Positions 1 to 9,198 of a DNA stretch of 64,000 nucleotides are shown one piece after another. Under the pieces are notes generated by a model that was given only the letters and a program-made list of their open reading frames with translations, was not told where the DNA came from and made no database searches. Location of the stretch: assembly GCA_947499725.1 (NCBI GenBank), contig CANMPK010000001.1:310001-374000 (forward strand). Direction: 5' to 3'. How positions within the stretch are numbered: the first letter of the stretch is position 1; the number at the start of each line of letters is the position of its first letter. Origin of the DNA: an uncultured Paracoccaceae bacterium (GTDB taxonomy: Bacteria > Pseudomonadota > Alphaproteobacteria > Rhodobacterales > Rhodobacteraceae). The position numbers and the translations under genes are program-made.

Positions 1-129
1 GCTTTCCAAGCAGGCCCGCTCTTGCAAGATCTCAAAGGGGCAGAGGCCATTCATCTGGCATCGACAAGCCTATCGCTCGCGGGGCTTGAACCCATGTCCT
101 GTCCATCCCCTCAAGGTGAAGAAAGTTAA
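1..129 (+). CDS. C-terminal end of an unidentified protein (cut by window start)
   Basis: An open frame runs from the first base to a TAA stop at 127-129, giving the last 42 residues of a protein that begins outside the window. The tail is Leu/Ala-rich and ends in a short polar stretch. It stops two bases before the ATG of the MBOAT gene, so it is probably the previous gene of the same operon. In alginate clusters that position could hold a glycosyltransferase, a c-di-GMP receptor or an epimerase, but the fragment is too short to choose. Confidence 0.55.
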   Translation, partial: AFQAGPLLQDLKGAEAIHLASTSLSLAGLEPMSCPSPQGEES

Positions 130-131
130 TT

Positions 132-1574
132 ATGGTCTTTTCATCTGAATCTTTTCTCTTTCTCTTTTTACCAGCCTTTCTGGCGCTCTATTACCTGACG
201 CCGTCTCGGTTCCGCTCTTTCACCATCTTGTTTGGCAGCTACCTGTTCTATGCGTGGTGGCGCGTTGACTTCCTTGGCTTGCTCTTCTTGACCACGGCTT
301 TTGCATACTTGATTGGCCAGAAAGTTTCGCAACACCGCGGCACACCGCGCGGGCAGCTTTATCTGACCATCGGCATCATCGGCTGTTTGGGCGTGCTGGG
401 TATCTTCAAATACCTGAACTTCTTTATCGATAGCTTTGCTATGCTTGTGGGCACAGACGCGGCTGGGCTGGGTATTCACTGGCACCTAATCCTGCCGATT
501 GGGATTTCCTTCTACGTGTTCCAAGCGCTCAGCTATCTGATCGATGTGAACCGCGGCGACGCCACAGCAGACGCCAGCTTCATCGACTTTGCTGCCTTCA
601 TAGCGCTCTTCCCGCAGCTGATCGCGGGGCCAATCCTGCGTTACAAAGACCTAGAAGATCAGTTCCGCGAGCGTCAGCACAGTGTCGAGCTGTTCTGTGA
701 CGGTCTGGCACGTTTCCTGATTGGTTTGGCCAAGAAAGTTCTGCTGGCTGACGCCGTCGCGCCTCTGGCAGATGTGGTGTTCGGCGCAGACAGCCCTGGC
801 ATGATGATCGCTTGGGCCGGCGCCATGGCCTATATGTTGCAGCTTTATTTTGACTTCTCGGGCTATAGCGATATGGCGATTGGTCTGGGTAAGATGATGG
901 GCTTCCGCTTTCTGGAAAACTTCCGCTTCCCCTATATCAGCCGCTCGATCACCGAGTTCTGGCGCCGTTGGCATATCTCTTTGTCCAACTGGCTGCGCGA
1001 TTACCTCTACATCTCGCTCGGCGGCAACCGCAAAGGGCCAACACGCACCTATTTTAACTTGATGGCGGTGATGGTGCTGGGCGGTCTATGGCACGGCGCG
1101 AACTGGACCTTCGTGCTCTGGGGCTTCTGGCATGGCGGTCTTCTGGCAGCAGAGCGTTTCACAGGCTGGGACAAACGCGCCAAAGATCACTGGTATGCGC
1201 TACCGATGACGCTGTTCTTCGTGCTGATCGGTTGGGTCATGTTCCGCGCTACCCATGTGGGCGAAGGTTTTGCGGTCTATGCAGGGCTATTCGGATTTAA
1301 CGGTCTCTGGGGCGATACAGCTTTGTTTTACGAGATCACCCGTGAAAGCATCTCTTTCGCTTTGATCGCCGCAGTTGTTGTCTTCATCGAGCCACGCCTC
1401 TTTGCCTTCTTCTCCAAAGATGATGGCGTATCCGTGGGCAGCGATGGCAGCGCCGTCGCCACTGGCTCAACTGTGCAAGCGCTGGGCGTCGTTGCGGCGG
1501 GTATCTTCGGGGCGCTCGCGATCCTGAAGCTGGCCGAGCAAAGCTTCTCTCCTTTCCTGTATTTCCAATTCTAA
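132..1574 (+). CDS. algI: AlgI-like MBOAT O-acyltransferase
   Basis: 480-residue polytopic membrane protein of the MBOAT family. In the AlgI branch it passes acetyl groups across the inner membrane to periplasmic SGNH proteins that acetylate exopolysaccharide. Many hydrophobic segments are visible from residue 5 on. The middle carries the AlgI-type run ending in TEFWRRWHISLSNWLRDY, and the active-site His lies in GGLWHGANW (about residue 321), with a second WHG at about 334. Length matches the family. It starts two bases after the preceding stop and is followed after a few bases by an AlgJ-like gene. Cellulose-acetylation (Wss) operons use the same module, but the AlgL-like gene downstream favours an alginate-like polymer. 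Confidence 0.9.
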   Translation: MVFSSESFLFLFLPAFLALYYLTPSRFRSFTILFGSYLFYAWWRVDFLGLLFLTTAFAYLIGQKVSQHRGTPRGQLYLTIGIIGCLGVLGIFKYLNFFIDSFAMLVGTDAAGLGIHWHLILPIGISFYVFQALSYLIDVNRGDATADASFIDFAAFIALFPQLIAGPILRYKDLEDQFRERQHSVELFCDGLARFLIGLAKKVLLADAVAPLADVVFGADSPGMMIAWAGAMAYMLQLYFDFSGYSDMAIGLGKMMGFRFLENFRFPYISRSITEFWRRWHISLSNWLRDYLYISLGGNRKGPTRTYFNLMAVMVLGGLWHGANWTFVLWGFWHGGLLAAERFTGWDKRAKDHWYALPMTLFFVLIGWVMFRATHVGEGFAVYAGLFGFNGLWGDTALFYEITRESISFALIAAVVVFIEPRLFAFFSKDDGVSVGSDGSAVATGSTVQALGVVAAGIFGALAILKLAEQSFSPFLYFQF

Positions 1575-1584
1575 GAGGTTGATT

Positions 1585-2652
1585 GTGTCTTATCGTCTAG
1601 CCCTAAAACTGACATTGCCAATCGCCTTCTTCGGCTATGCGGCCTTTGCCAATGTGGCGCTGTTTCAATCTGATCTGGAAAAGCCTGATCTGGGCTCCGT
1701 CTTTAACGGAGGCGTCAGCAAATCCATCGATACGCTCTACCGCGGAAACCTACCACACCGTGACACAGCGGTCGGTTGGATCGGCGCCGCCCGCTACGTT
1801 CTTCTAAGTGAAGGCCGCGATGGCGTGGTCGACGGTAAAAACGGCTGGCTCTTTTCTGATGAAGAATACCGCCCAGTGGCGAGCGAAGGCCAAGACATTG
1901 CCGAGGCGATGAGCTTTATCACCGACGCCAAAGTCCAACTGGCCGAGGCAGGCGCGACATTGGTGATGGTGCCGCTGCCAAGCAAGTTGGACATTTCAGA
2001 TGACATGTCTCGCTCGCAAGCGCGCGCAGATGTGCAGGCCAGCTTGTACCAAGATTTCATGGCATCCTTAGCGCAGCAAGGCATTGCTGCGGTTGATACC
2101 AAACCGGCGCTGACGGAAACCAACAACGCCTTCTTCCGAACAGATACCCACTGGACGCTGGCGGGCGCAAAATCCACAGCCCAAAGCGTGGCGCGCAGTG
2201 GCTTGGTCCCAGCAGGGGATCAAACCTTTGAAATTAGCTATGCAGAGCCAGAGCGTTTCTTTGGCGACCTCGTGTCCTTCGTAACCTCAGACACGCTCGC
2301 GCCTTTCATTGGCTTAGGCGCAGAAACCGTCAGCCCCTATATGGCGAACTTGGTCGAAGACGCAGCAGATGATGGCGCGCTTGATCTGTTTGGCAGCGAC
2401 GGGCCTGTACCTTACGCGCTTGTTGGGACCAGCTATTCCGCAAATGACAATTGGTCCTTTGTCGAAGCCCTGAAACTAGAGCTATCCCACGACGTGCTGA
2501 ACTACGCCCAAGAAGGGCGCGGTCCGGTTGCCCCGATGCGCGATTACTTGGCAGGCCTTGCCAATGATGACGTGCCAGAGGTGGTGATCTGGGAATTCCC
2601 GGTACGCTACCTAACCGACCCCAAACTGTTGGAGGTCGCCGATGCCTCGTAA
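1585..2652 (+). CDS. algJ: AlgJ-like SGNH-fold O-acetyltransferase
   Basis: About 355-residue periplasmic SGNH protein of the AlgJ/AlgX family that transfers acetyl groups onto the polysaccharide. An N-terminal hydrophobic segment (residues 6-22) can act as uncleaved anchor or signal. The family D-x-H pair is in RTDTHW (Asp about 187, His about 189) and the nucleophile Ser is in VGTSYS (about 283), so the triad looks intact. I take the GTG at 1585 as start because AGAGG at 1574-1578 is well spaced from it; a TTG at 1579 is in the same frame but too close. The 3' end overlaps the next gene by 11 bases. Confidence 0.85.
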   Translation: MSYRLALKLTLPIAFFGYAAFANVALFQSDLEKPDLGSVFNGGVSKSIDTLYRGNLPHRDTAVGWIGAARYVLLSEGRDGVVDGKNGWLFSDEEYRPVASEGQDIAEAMSFITDAKVQLAEAGATLVMVPLPSKLDISDDMSRSQARADVQASLYQDFMASLAQQGIAAVDTKPALTETNNAFFRTDTHWTLAGAKSTAQSVARSGLVPAGDQTFEISYAEPERFFGDLVSFVTSDTLAPFIGLGAETVSPYMANLVEDAADDGALDLFGSDGPVPYALVGTSYSANDNWSFVEALKLELSHDVLNYAQEGRGPVAPMRDYLAGLANDDVPEVVIWEFPVRYLTDPKLLEVADAS

Positions 2653-3433
2653 ACTGATCTCCCTCAGCGCAGCCTTTGCCGCTGCCGCGACACTAGCGCA
2701 GGCAGAGGTCGTCAGCGTGAATTCCGGCGCCAGTTTGCGACAGCTGTCTGACGGACAGAAAAACGTAAAGATGGTGGCAGGGCTGACATCTTCTAAACAA
2801 CTGCCAAGCGCGGATCTTATTCAGGCCCGCAAAGCGCTTACCAAACGCGACCGTGTGGCCAATAAACGCCTGCGCGCTTTGGCTGACCTCGGCGATGGCT
2901 ATGCAGCGCATTTGTACGCGCAACGGCTCGAAGAGAAAGGCCGCGCCAAACTCGCGGCAGACACAGCCCATTACTATTCTATTTCAGCAGCGACAGGACG
3001 CGGCTATTCCATCCGTGGCATGGTGGGGGCGATTGATCAGATCGACCCACAAGACACCAGAGAGGGGCGTCTAAAAAGCCTGAAGAACGTGTTGATGGCC
3101 TACGCCAGCGCAGGCAATCCAGAGGCTGTTGAGGCTGTATTGCGCTACCATTTCGCCAAGGCGCCCTTTGGCGATCTTAGCAGCGAGATTGACACGATCC
3201 TCGACAAAGCCTCAACCGGCGCGGGGCCTGTTTCGCTGCAATTGGCCTCATCCTTGATGCAACAGCCCGAGGCCAGCCAAGCAGAACTCGCGCAGGCCAA
3301 AACCTATCTGGTGGCCGCCAGCAAGTCTGAATCTTTCAGCATCAGCCTAACAGCCCAAAACCTATTGCCCATCGTCGAGGCCCGCCTTGCCGCGCAGACC
3401 TCTGACCAGCCTGTACAGGAGGGGATCCAATGA
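2642..3433 (+). CDS. Periplasmic helical-repeat protein of the exopolysaccharide operon
   Basis: 263 residues with a clear signal peptide (basic MPRK, hydrophobic Ala-rich core, cleavage near AQAE at about residue 22). The mature part is Ala/Leu/Gln-rich and helical, with weak Sel1-like units around residues 75-130 (YAAHLYAQRLEEKGRAKLA). In alginate systems the Sel1/TPR protein AlgK is a periplasmic scaffold that links the inner-membrane synthase to the outer-membrane porin. This smaller protein may play a related structural part, but I cannot assign it to a named family. It overlaps its upstream neighbour by 11 bases and the downstream algX-like gene by ATGA, so it is translationally coupled to the acetylation genes. 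Confidence 0.7.
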   Translation: MPRKLISLSAAFAAAATLAQAEVVSVNSGASLRQLSDGQKNVKMVAGLTSSKQLPSADLIQARKALTKRDRVANKRLRALADLGDGYAAHLYAQRLEEKGRAKLAADTAHYYSISAATGRGYSIRGMVGAIDQIDPQDTREGRLKSLKNVLMAYASAGNPEAVEAVLRYHFAKAPFGDLSSEIDTILDKASTGAGPVSLQLASSLMQQPEASQAELAQAKTYLVAASKSESFSISLTAQNLLPIVEARLAAQTSDQPVQEGIQ

Positions 3434-4761
3434 GCTTGACCCGTATCACATTGGCCAGCGCCGCAGCCTTTGCGTTGCATGCAACAACAGCCCTCGCTGC
3501 GCCATCGCAGTTTGGTTGCACCGGTCTGCATGAAATCAGCGATCTGCCGTCACTCGAAGGGCGCGATGGCGTGATCTTCCGCATCAACGCGGATTTGCGC
3601 ATGTATCATCCATTCTCAGAAACCACGGTGTCCGCGCTGGGCGATCTCTCCCGCGCCTTGGCGGCCAACGGCACCACGCTGATCTACGTGCCGATCCCCA
3701 CCAAAAGCGTCACCATGCCAAGCTATTTGCCGCCAGAGGCAACGCTCTATGGGTTTGATCTGGAAACCGCCACTTGGGTGCACACTGACATCTTGGACCG
3801 CCTTGAGGCAGAAGGCGTCACAGCCGTCGACGTGCGCACCGCCATGCTCGACGCCAAAGAAGACGATCCAGCTTTCTTCCGCGCTGACTTCCACTGGTCA
3901 GCCGCAGGCGCCAATCTGGCGGCCGAGGCGATTGGCGATACGCTCAAGTCTTTGCCAACCTATGGCGATCTGGAAACGGTGAAGTTTGAAACCACACCAC
4001 TTGAACCAGAGGTCGCCTTCTCGGGGATGCGCCGCGTTTTGCAAAAACACTGCACGCAGTCTTTGCCGGCCCCTGAGACCATGACCTATGAAACCAAACT
4101 GGTCGAAGACCTCGACCTCGGCGGCGATCTTGATCTGTTTGGTGAAGAAGAAGACAGCATCCAAATTGCGCTGCTCGGCACATCTTTCTCAGATAGCCCG
4201 ATCAACAACTTCCCAGGCTTCTTGGCGCAGCACAGCGATCTTGAGGTCGTGAACTACGCGATCACCGGCGGTAACCAATTCGGTGCGATGACATCTTACC
4301 TGACATCCGAAGAATTCGCCGAAAGCCGCCCCACATTCCTCGTGTGGGAAAACCCGATCTACAACAACCTCGCGCAATTTGGCGACCAGCCCATGCGAGA
4401 ACTGGTGGCCGCAGCCTCTGGCACTTGCGTACAGCCTCTGAAAACCAGCGTGTCCGAAAATGGCATGAGCCTCTCCGCGGACCTGGCGCAAATGTCCACA
4501 GATGGCGAGTACACGTTGATGATCGACACCGACGGCAGCGCAGCCTTGAACGTTGATTTCATCTTCACTGGACCAGACGGCGCACAACGAACCAAATCTG
4601 TGCAGCGCGGCACACGCCTGCGCCAGACCGGGCGTTTCTTCATGCCCATGACCGGCCTTTGGCCCGATGGCGCTGACGCCATCACTGTTTCCCTCTCAGA
4701 GCGTCTAGGCAACGCGCCTGAACTTTTCCTTTGTCCACCAATCAACAAGGCAAAATCATGA
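3430..4761 (+). CDS. algX: AlgX-like O-acetyltransferase with C-terminal carbohydrate-binding region
   Basis: 443 residues with a signal peptide (cleavage near ALAAP, about residue 23). The SGNH domain spans roughly 30-330: the D-x-H pair is in RADFHW (Asp about 153, His about 155) and the Ser nucleophile in LLGTSFS (about 252). The last 110 residues form a separate beta-rich region, as in AlgX, whose C-terminal carbohydrate-binding module holds the polymer. AlgX is the terminal acetyltransferase for alginate in the periplasm. The gene overlaps both neighbours by ATGA. It is the second complete SGNH protein of the operon, so one may relay acetyl groups and the other transfer them. Confidence 0.85.
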   Translation: MSLTRITLASAAAFALHATTALAAPSQFGCTGLHEISDLPSLEGRDGVIFRINADLRMYHPFSETTVSALGDLSRALAANGTTLIYVPIPTKSVTMPSYLPPEATLYGFDLETATWVHTDILDRLEAEGVTAVDVRTAMLDAKEDDPAFFRADFHWSAAGANLAAEAIGDTLKSLPTYGDLETVKFETTPLEPEVAFSGMRRVLQKHCTQSLPAPETMTYETKLVEDLDLGGDLDLFGEEEDSIQIALLGTSFSDSPINNFPGFLAQHSDLEVVNYAITGGNQFGAMTSYLTSEEFAESRPTFLVWENPIYNNLAQFGDQPMRELVAAASGTCVQPLKTSVSENGMSLSADLAQMSTDGEYTLMIDTDGSAALNVDFIFTGPDGAQRTKSVQRGTRLRQTGRFFMPMTGLWPDGADAITVSLSERLGNAPELFLCPPINKAKS

Positions 4762-5387
4762 AACTTAAACACGTTTTCCAAATCGCGGCTGTTGTCGCTT
4801 GTGGCACCATTACCTCTGCTCAGGCGGGGGATGACGGTCTGTACCAAGATGTCTTTGCGCCAAACACCAGCTTCATCCGCGTTCTCGCCCCGGATCAGAA
4901 TTTCGCAGCCATTGGCACAACCTCGGTTGATGACATTGAAGGCAGTATTTCGTCCTATGTGAATGTGATGCCGGGCGAGGTTGAAGTCTCGCTAAACTCT
5001 GGCTCTACCACCATCGCCGTTGAACCAAACCTGCACTACACGGTTGTGGTTCCAGCTGACGGTGACCCCGTCGTGCTGACGGACGAGATCAGCGCCAGCC
5101 CGTCCAAAGCAGATGTGTCGCTGTACAACGTATCGGGTGAAGCAGATGTGGAGCTCTATGTGCCACGAGCGAAAGCCGCCGTGGTAAAGGAAGTGACCTC
5201 TGTATCTGGCAAAACCATCGCCTTAAAAGCCCCGCTGACATTGGACTTTGAAATTCGCAAAGGCGGCGATGTTCTGGCTGAATTGCCCGCCATCGAGCTG
5301 CAACGCAAAGCAGGTCTCACCTTTGTGCTGATGGAACAAGACGGGGCGCTCGCCGCCTTCGCGACTGCCAACAGCTACATCAAATAA
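4758..5387 (+). CDS. algF: AlgF-like alginate O-acetylation protein
   Basis: About 209 residues, starting at the ATG at 4758 that overlaps the algX stop. A signal peptide is evident (KLKH basic end, hydrophobic core, AQAGD cleavage near residue 24). The rest is beta-rich with the AlgF-type opening LYQDVFAPNTSFIRVL and matches the family length. AlgF is a periplasmic adaptor required for polysaccharide acetylation together with AlgI, AlgJ and AlgX. It is the fifth gene in a row of the acetylation block, and a clear GGAGG leads into the next gene 23 bases later. Confidence 0.85.
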   Translation: MKLKHVFQIAAVVACGTITSAQAGDDGLYQDVFAPNTSFIRVLAPDQNFAAIGTTSVDDIEGSISSYVNVMPGEVEVSLNSGSTTIAVEPNLHYTVVVPADGDPVVLTDEISASPSKADVSLYNVSGEADVELYVPRAKAAVVKEVTSVSGKTIALKAPLTLDFEIRKGGDVLAELPAIELQRKAGLTFVLMEQDGALAAFATANSYIK

Positions 5388-5410
5388 CTTTACGCACCGG
5401 AGGTAAGACT

Positions 5411-8170
5411 ATGTCTGTATTCCAGATTCCAAAACGGCTCTTCTCTGCCCGTGCCATGATGCTTGGCGGGGTTCTGTCTGCAACGATGCTGCAGCCCTTG
5501 AACGCGGCTCCGCTGGCACTGGAATTCCGCCCTCCGGAAGGGGTGCCAAGCAGCGTGTGTAAACCACGCGGCAATGACACCGATATTGTGGCGCGCTGGC
5601 AGGATTGGGACGGCGCGTCACTGGGCGGATTGTCCTCCGCTCAGGTCAAGCGCGACATCAAGCGGCTTCAGCAGCTTGATGCGCGCGCTTGGCTGCCAAC
5701 GATCGAGCAATTGATCGAAACCCTGTCCCAAGCCGATCCAAGCTATGCAGGGCGCAACGCTTTGCTTAGCCGGATCGAAGCCCTGCAAGCCGCTGGCCAG
5801 TTTGAACGCATCCGCGATCTGCAACTGGTCCCCCATCTGGCGCAGGACATCGAAGAAGCCTCTCCACGTATGCAAAACGCCCTGTCGCGATTTTACCGCG
5901 AAGGCATCGGCGTGGATCGCGATATTGACCGCGCCAATGAATTGCTGATCAACGCTGGCTACGGCGGCAACGCCGACGCGCTGTTGGCGCTCAGCAAATA
6001 CGATCTGGATGGAACGCCTGTGCCCAATTGGGATGTGCCCTCTGATCTTGCGATCACCATGGCCTTCGGGGCGCTGGTGGGCGAGCTTAACGAAACCATT
6101 TGCGACCGCACTGCTCGCATCGCCCGCGAATACCACAACGGCGAGGTGGTTGCCCAAGACAGCCAAATGGCGCACGACTGGTTCCGCTTTACCGCTGATT
6201 TGGGTGATCCAAACGCAGCGTGGAAAGTGGTGGAATACCACATGCGCGCTGAAGAGTTGGATAAGGACAATCCAACCCTATTAAAATACCTTACCATGGC
6301 CTCTGATGCAGGGCTGCCTTTCGCCCAAATTGAATTAGGCCGCCTTTATGAAAGCGGATCAATTGTTGAAAAAGATCTGACCAAAGCGCTCGATCTATTC
6401 CGCGGTGCTGCGTCCACGGGCTTGCGCCCAGGGCTCACACGGCTTGGTTTGTTCCTAGAGCAATACGGCGATCATTTCCCAGATGTCGAAGCGGAAAAGC
6501 GCGAAGCCTTTGCGCAACTGGCCGTTTTGCCAGAAGCCCCAAGCTGGGTCTTTAACCGTCTGGCGCAGCAAGCACAGGCCGAAAAAGGCCGCTGGGAGGC
6601 TTTGCCGGATTCGATCAAATACTACGAGATCTCCAACAGCCTCGGCGATATGGAAGGCAAAAACCGCCTTGCGCTCAGCCTTATGGCACGCGGTGAACAA
6701 GGGGATTTCGAGCGCGCAATCAACCTCCTTAGCCAAGTGGTGTCGATCCACGGCGGCGTGACCCCAAGCAAGCAATTGTTCGCGGCCTTCATGTGCCAAG
6801 CAGCAGATAGCCCGCGTGTTGAAGAAGCGATGTACTGGAGCGAAATCGAAGCCGCCACAGACACCGCTAACGTAGACTTGCGCGCCAGTGGCCTGCGCAG
6901 CTTGATGCACACCCGCGATCCAAAAATCTTTGCGGCCCTTCAATCGCAAGCGCTTTACGGACGTCCGTCGTCTTTGGCGACATGGCTAAAATACCTAGAG
7001 CTTTCCAAACATGGTGGGCAGCCCATGGCTGATTTCTGGGAGGGCTACTCAGAACAATTTAACTTTGTTCTCGAAGCGCTGGCCAAGCTGGAGCTCGAGC
7101 TCGCGATTGACCCCGAAGACCGTGTGGCTGCCTTTGACTTGATGCGCCGTGAATTCAAAAAATCCGGTGCAAATTCAGCGGTGAGCCTTGCGAGCGCCTT
7201 GCTCGAAATCGCCTCTGACAATGACCGGGCTGAGATCGTGACGATCATGCAAGAAGCTGCGGAAAACGGAGTAGGGGATGCGATGCAAATCCTCGCCTCT
7301 GTGCAAGGCACCGAGGATGCCGCGCAGCAGGTGTTTGAACAATATGTCGATGTGATCAGCGCAAATGGTGACTTTGATGCGCTGGTGTTTGCTCTGCCTT
7401 ACGTGGCCGAAGATATGAAACTGCCCTATTTCACCCGCGCGGTGGGTCTGGCGCGTTGTGACTATCAAAATGCCATGGCTTTGGCGCAGGTCGCCCGCAA
7501 AGTTGGACTCGTGGAAAAATCCAACCAATGGGTGGACATCGCCACCGAACTGACCCGCGAAAACGCTTGGGCTCAGGTCGATCTTGGGCAAACCAAGATG
7601 GAATTCTACGGCGCGCCTGCAGAAACCGAAGCCGCCCAGCTCTTCGCAGCTGCTGCGACATCTGGCGACTTCTTGGCGAACCTCGAACTGTTTGAACTGA
7701 AAATCGATGTGGCATCTGATGTATTTGACCCATCCGGTGCCGCTGGCATGATCGAAACCGCCAGCCAGTCTGACAATATCAAACTATTGTCCGCTTTCTT
7801 GGGCCGCTATCGCCGCGCTGAAGAGCCGTTGAAAACCGAAGTGCAGGCCATTCTGGACATGCCTAACATCTACCGCATCGCGGCAGAGAGCGGCGATATT
7901 TATTCGATGCGCAACTACGGCATGCATCTGCGCGACAGCGCTCCTGATGCGGCCACCTTGGCTCTGTCCACCGAATGGCTGGGCAAAGCAGCCGAAGGGG
8001 GTGACGTGACGGCGATGGCAGAATACGGCCAAGCCTTGGCCTTCGGCTGGGGCACCGAGGCAGACCTGCCGTCCGCGATCAAATGGCTGTCTCAAGCCGA
8101 AGAACGCGGCAGTAAAAATGCCAAGCAAATCATGAGCCTTGTGCGCCTTAGCAAGCCAGGTGACGTATGA
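5411..8170 (+). CDS. Large Sel1-repeat periplasmic protein (AlgK-like role)
   Basis: 919 residues with a signal peptide (cleavage near LNAAP, about residue 32). Sel1/TPR-like helical pairs recur along the protein. Clear ones lie near 150-185 (SRFYREGIGVDRDIDRANEL), 290-350 (FAQIELGRLYESGSIVEKDL) and at the C-terminus 840-905 (MAEYGQALAFGWGTEADLPS). AlgK of pseudomonads is about half this size and bridges the inner-membrane synthase, AlgX and the outer-membrane exporter; I infer a similar scaffold here. A CCGGAGG leader at about 5397-5403 supports the ATG at 5411. The stop overlaps the AlgL-like gene by ATGA. Confidence 0.8.
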   Translation: MSVFQIPKRLFSARAMMLGGVLSATMLQPLNAAPLALEFRPPEGVPSSVCKPRGNDTDIVARWQDWDGASLGGLSSAQVKRDIKRLQQLDARAWLPTIEQLIETLSQADPSYAGRNALLSRIEALQAAGQFERIRDLQLVPHLAQDIEEASPRMQNALSRFYREGIGVDRDIDRANELLINAGYGGNADALLALSKYDLDGTPVPNWDVPSDLAITMAFGALVGELNETICDRTARIAREYHNGEVVAQDSQMAHDWFRFTADLGDPNAAWKVVEYHMRAEELDKDNPTLLKYLTMASDAGLPFAQIELGRLYESGSIVEKDLTKALDLFRGAASTGLRPGLTRLGLFLEQYGDHFPDVEAEKREAFAQLAVLPEAPSWVFNRLAQQAQAEKGRWEALPDSIKYYEISNSLGDMEGKNRLALSLMARGEQGDFERAINLLSQVVSIHGGVTPSKQLFAAFMCQAADSPRVEEAMYWSEIEAATDTANVDLRASGLRSLMHTRDPKIFAALQSQALYGRPSSLATWLKYLELSKHGGQPMADFWEGYSEQFNFVLEALAKLELELAIDPEDRVAAFDLMRREFKKSGANSAVSLASALLEIASDNDRAEIVTIMQEAAENGVGDAMQILASVQGTEDAAQQVFEQYVDVISANGDFDALVFALPYVAEDMKLPYFTRAVGLARCDYQNAMALAQVARKVGLVEKSNQWVDIATELTRENAWAQVDLGQTKMEFYGAPAETEAAQLFAAAATSGDFLANLELFELKIDVASDVFDPSGAAGMIETASQSDNIKLLSAFLGRYRRAEEPLKTEVQAILDMPNIYRIAAESGDIYSMRNYGMHLRDSAPDAATLALSTEWLGKAAEGGDVTAMAEYGQALAFGWGTEADLPSAIKWLSQAEERGSKNAKQIMSLVRLSKPGDV

Positions 8171-9198
8171 AAAAATTGATGGCAGCTCTGGCCTTGGGTG
8201 GGCTTGGCCTCTTGGCCACACAGCCCGCTCAAGCCGCAACCCCCTTTGGCTGCAGCGCCGCGCCAACACCAGTTGTTTCGTTGAATTATGGAAGCCGCTA
8301 TCAAGACAATGACAATTCGCGGTCATCCATCGACAAAGTGTCCAATGCTGAGGTTAACAAAGCGCTTGCGCCCGTTGAAAACTTCATTCGCTCTTTGGCC
8401 AAAGACGCAAACCTTGCCCTTAAACACTCAGAGCCTCACACAGCTGATTGTGTGGTGCACCAACTCGCCGTCTGGGCGCGGGCCGATGCTTTGTCTGACC
8501 TGCGCTCTTTCACAGCAAACCTATCAGTCGGGGCGCGTTACGCAGCGCTTGGTTTGATCTACGCGCAGGTGCAAACCCTCTCAACGCGCACTGAAGACAA
8601 AGCTCAAATCGAAGCTTGGTTCCTGCGCCGCGCGCGTGAACAAATGCTCTTTTGGGAGGAAGATGCCACCTATGGCGCCAAGCGTGGCAACTTACGTGCT
8701 TGGGCTACGCTCGGCGTCAACTTGGCCGGTCAGCTGACACAAGATCAAGTCGCCCTGCGCTGGTCGTCTTGGTCCGCCAGCTTTCTGCAATGCCAAGCTT
8801 TGGCTGACGGTAGCCTCCCGCAAGAAATGAAACGTGGTAAATATGCGCTTCATTACCAAATGCATGCGATCACGCCATTGGTGGTAACGACCTTGCTTTT
8901 GGAAAAGCAAAACCTGTCCATTTTGGGAGCCTGCGAGCACGCATTGCGCCGCATTGTACACTTTGCACTCGACGATCTTGAGGCAGGAGGCGTGGCAAGT
9001 GCAGGCTATTCCGGAAAAACGCAAAGCTATTTTGATGGCACGCGCACGCTAAAGCCGTTTGAATTGGCTTGGGCTGTCGCTTATCTACAGCTTTATGATG
9101 ATCCAAAAGTTGAAAAAATAGTCACAAGTCTTTCGACATTGTCGAATTCTAAACTTGGTGGAGATCAGCGATTGATTTGGTCAGCAATTGGCTTTTAA
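8167..9198 (+). CDS. algL: AlgL-like alginate lyase with altered active site
   Basis: 343 residues with a signal peptide (cleavage after AQA, about residue 23). The fold signature of the AlgL family (polysaccharide lyase family 5) is readable: an early C..AP..V..L.Y block, then RGKYALHYQMHAITPL, which corresponds to the family R-G-x-x-A-L-x-Y-H-N-x-A segment and keeps the Arg and Tyr. The family motif N-N-H-x-Y-W reads GNLRAW here (residues 174-179), so the catalytic His is replaced by Leu and the Tyr by Ala. AlgL normally clears stray polymer from the periplasm by beta-elimination. This copy may be inactive, structural or of different specificity. It is the last gene of the operon. Confidence 0.8.
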   Translation: MKKLMAALALGGLGLLATQPAQAATPFGCSAAPTPVVSLNYGSRYQDNDNSRSSIDKVSNAEVNKALAPVENFIRSLAKDANLALKHSEPHTADCVVHQLAVWARADALSDLRSFTANLSVGARYAALGLIYAQVQTLSTRTEDKAQIEAWFLRRAREQMLFWEEDATYGAKRGNLRAWATLGVNLAGQLTQDQVALRWSSWSASFLQCQALADGSLPQEMKRGKYALHYQMHAITPLVVTTLLLEKQNLSILGACEHALRRIVHFALDDLEAGGVASAGYSGKTQSYFDGTRTLKPFELAWAVAYLQLYDDPKVEKIVTSLSTLSNSKLGGDQRLIWSAIGF

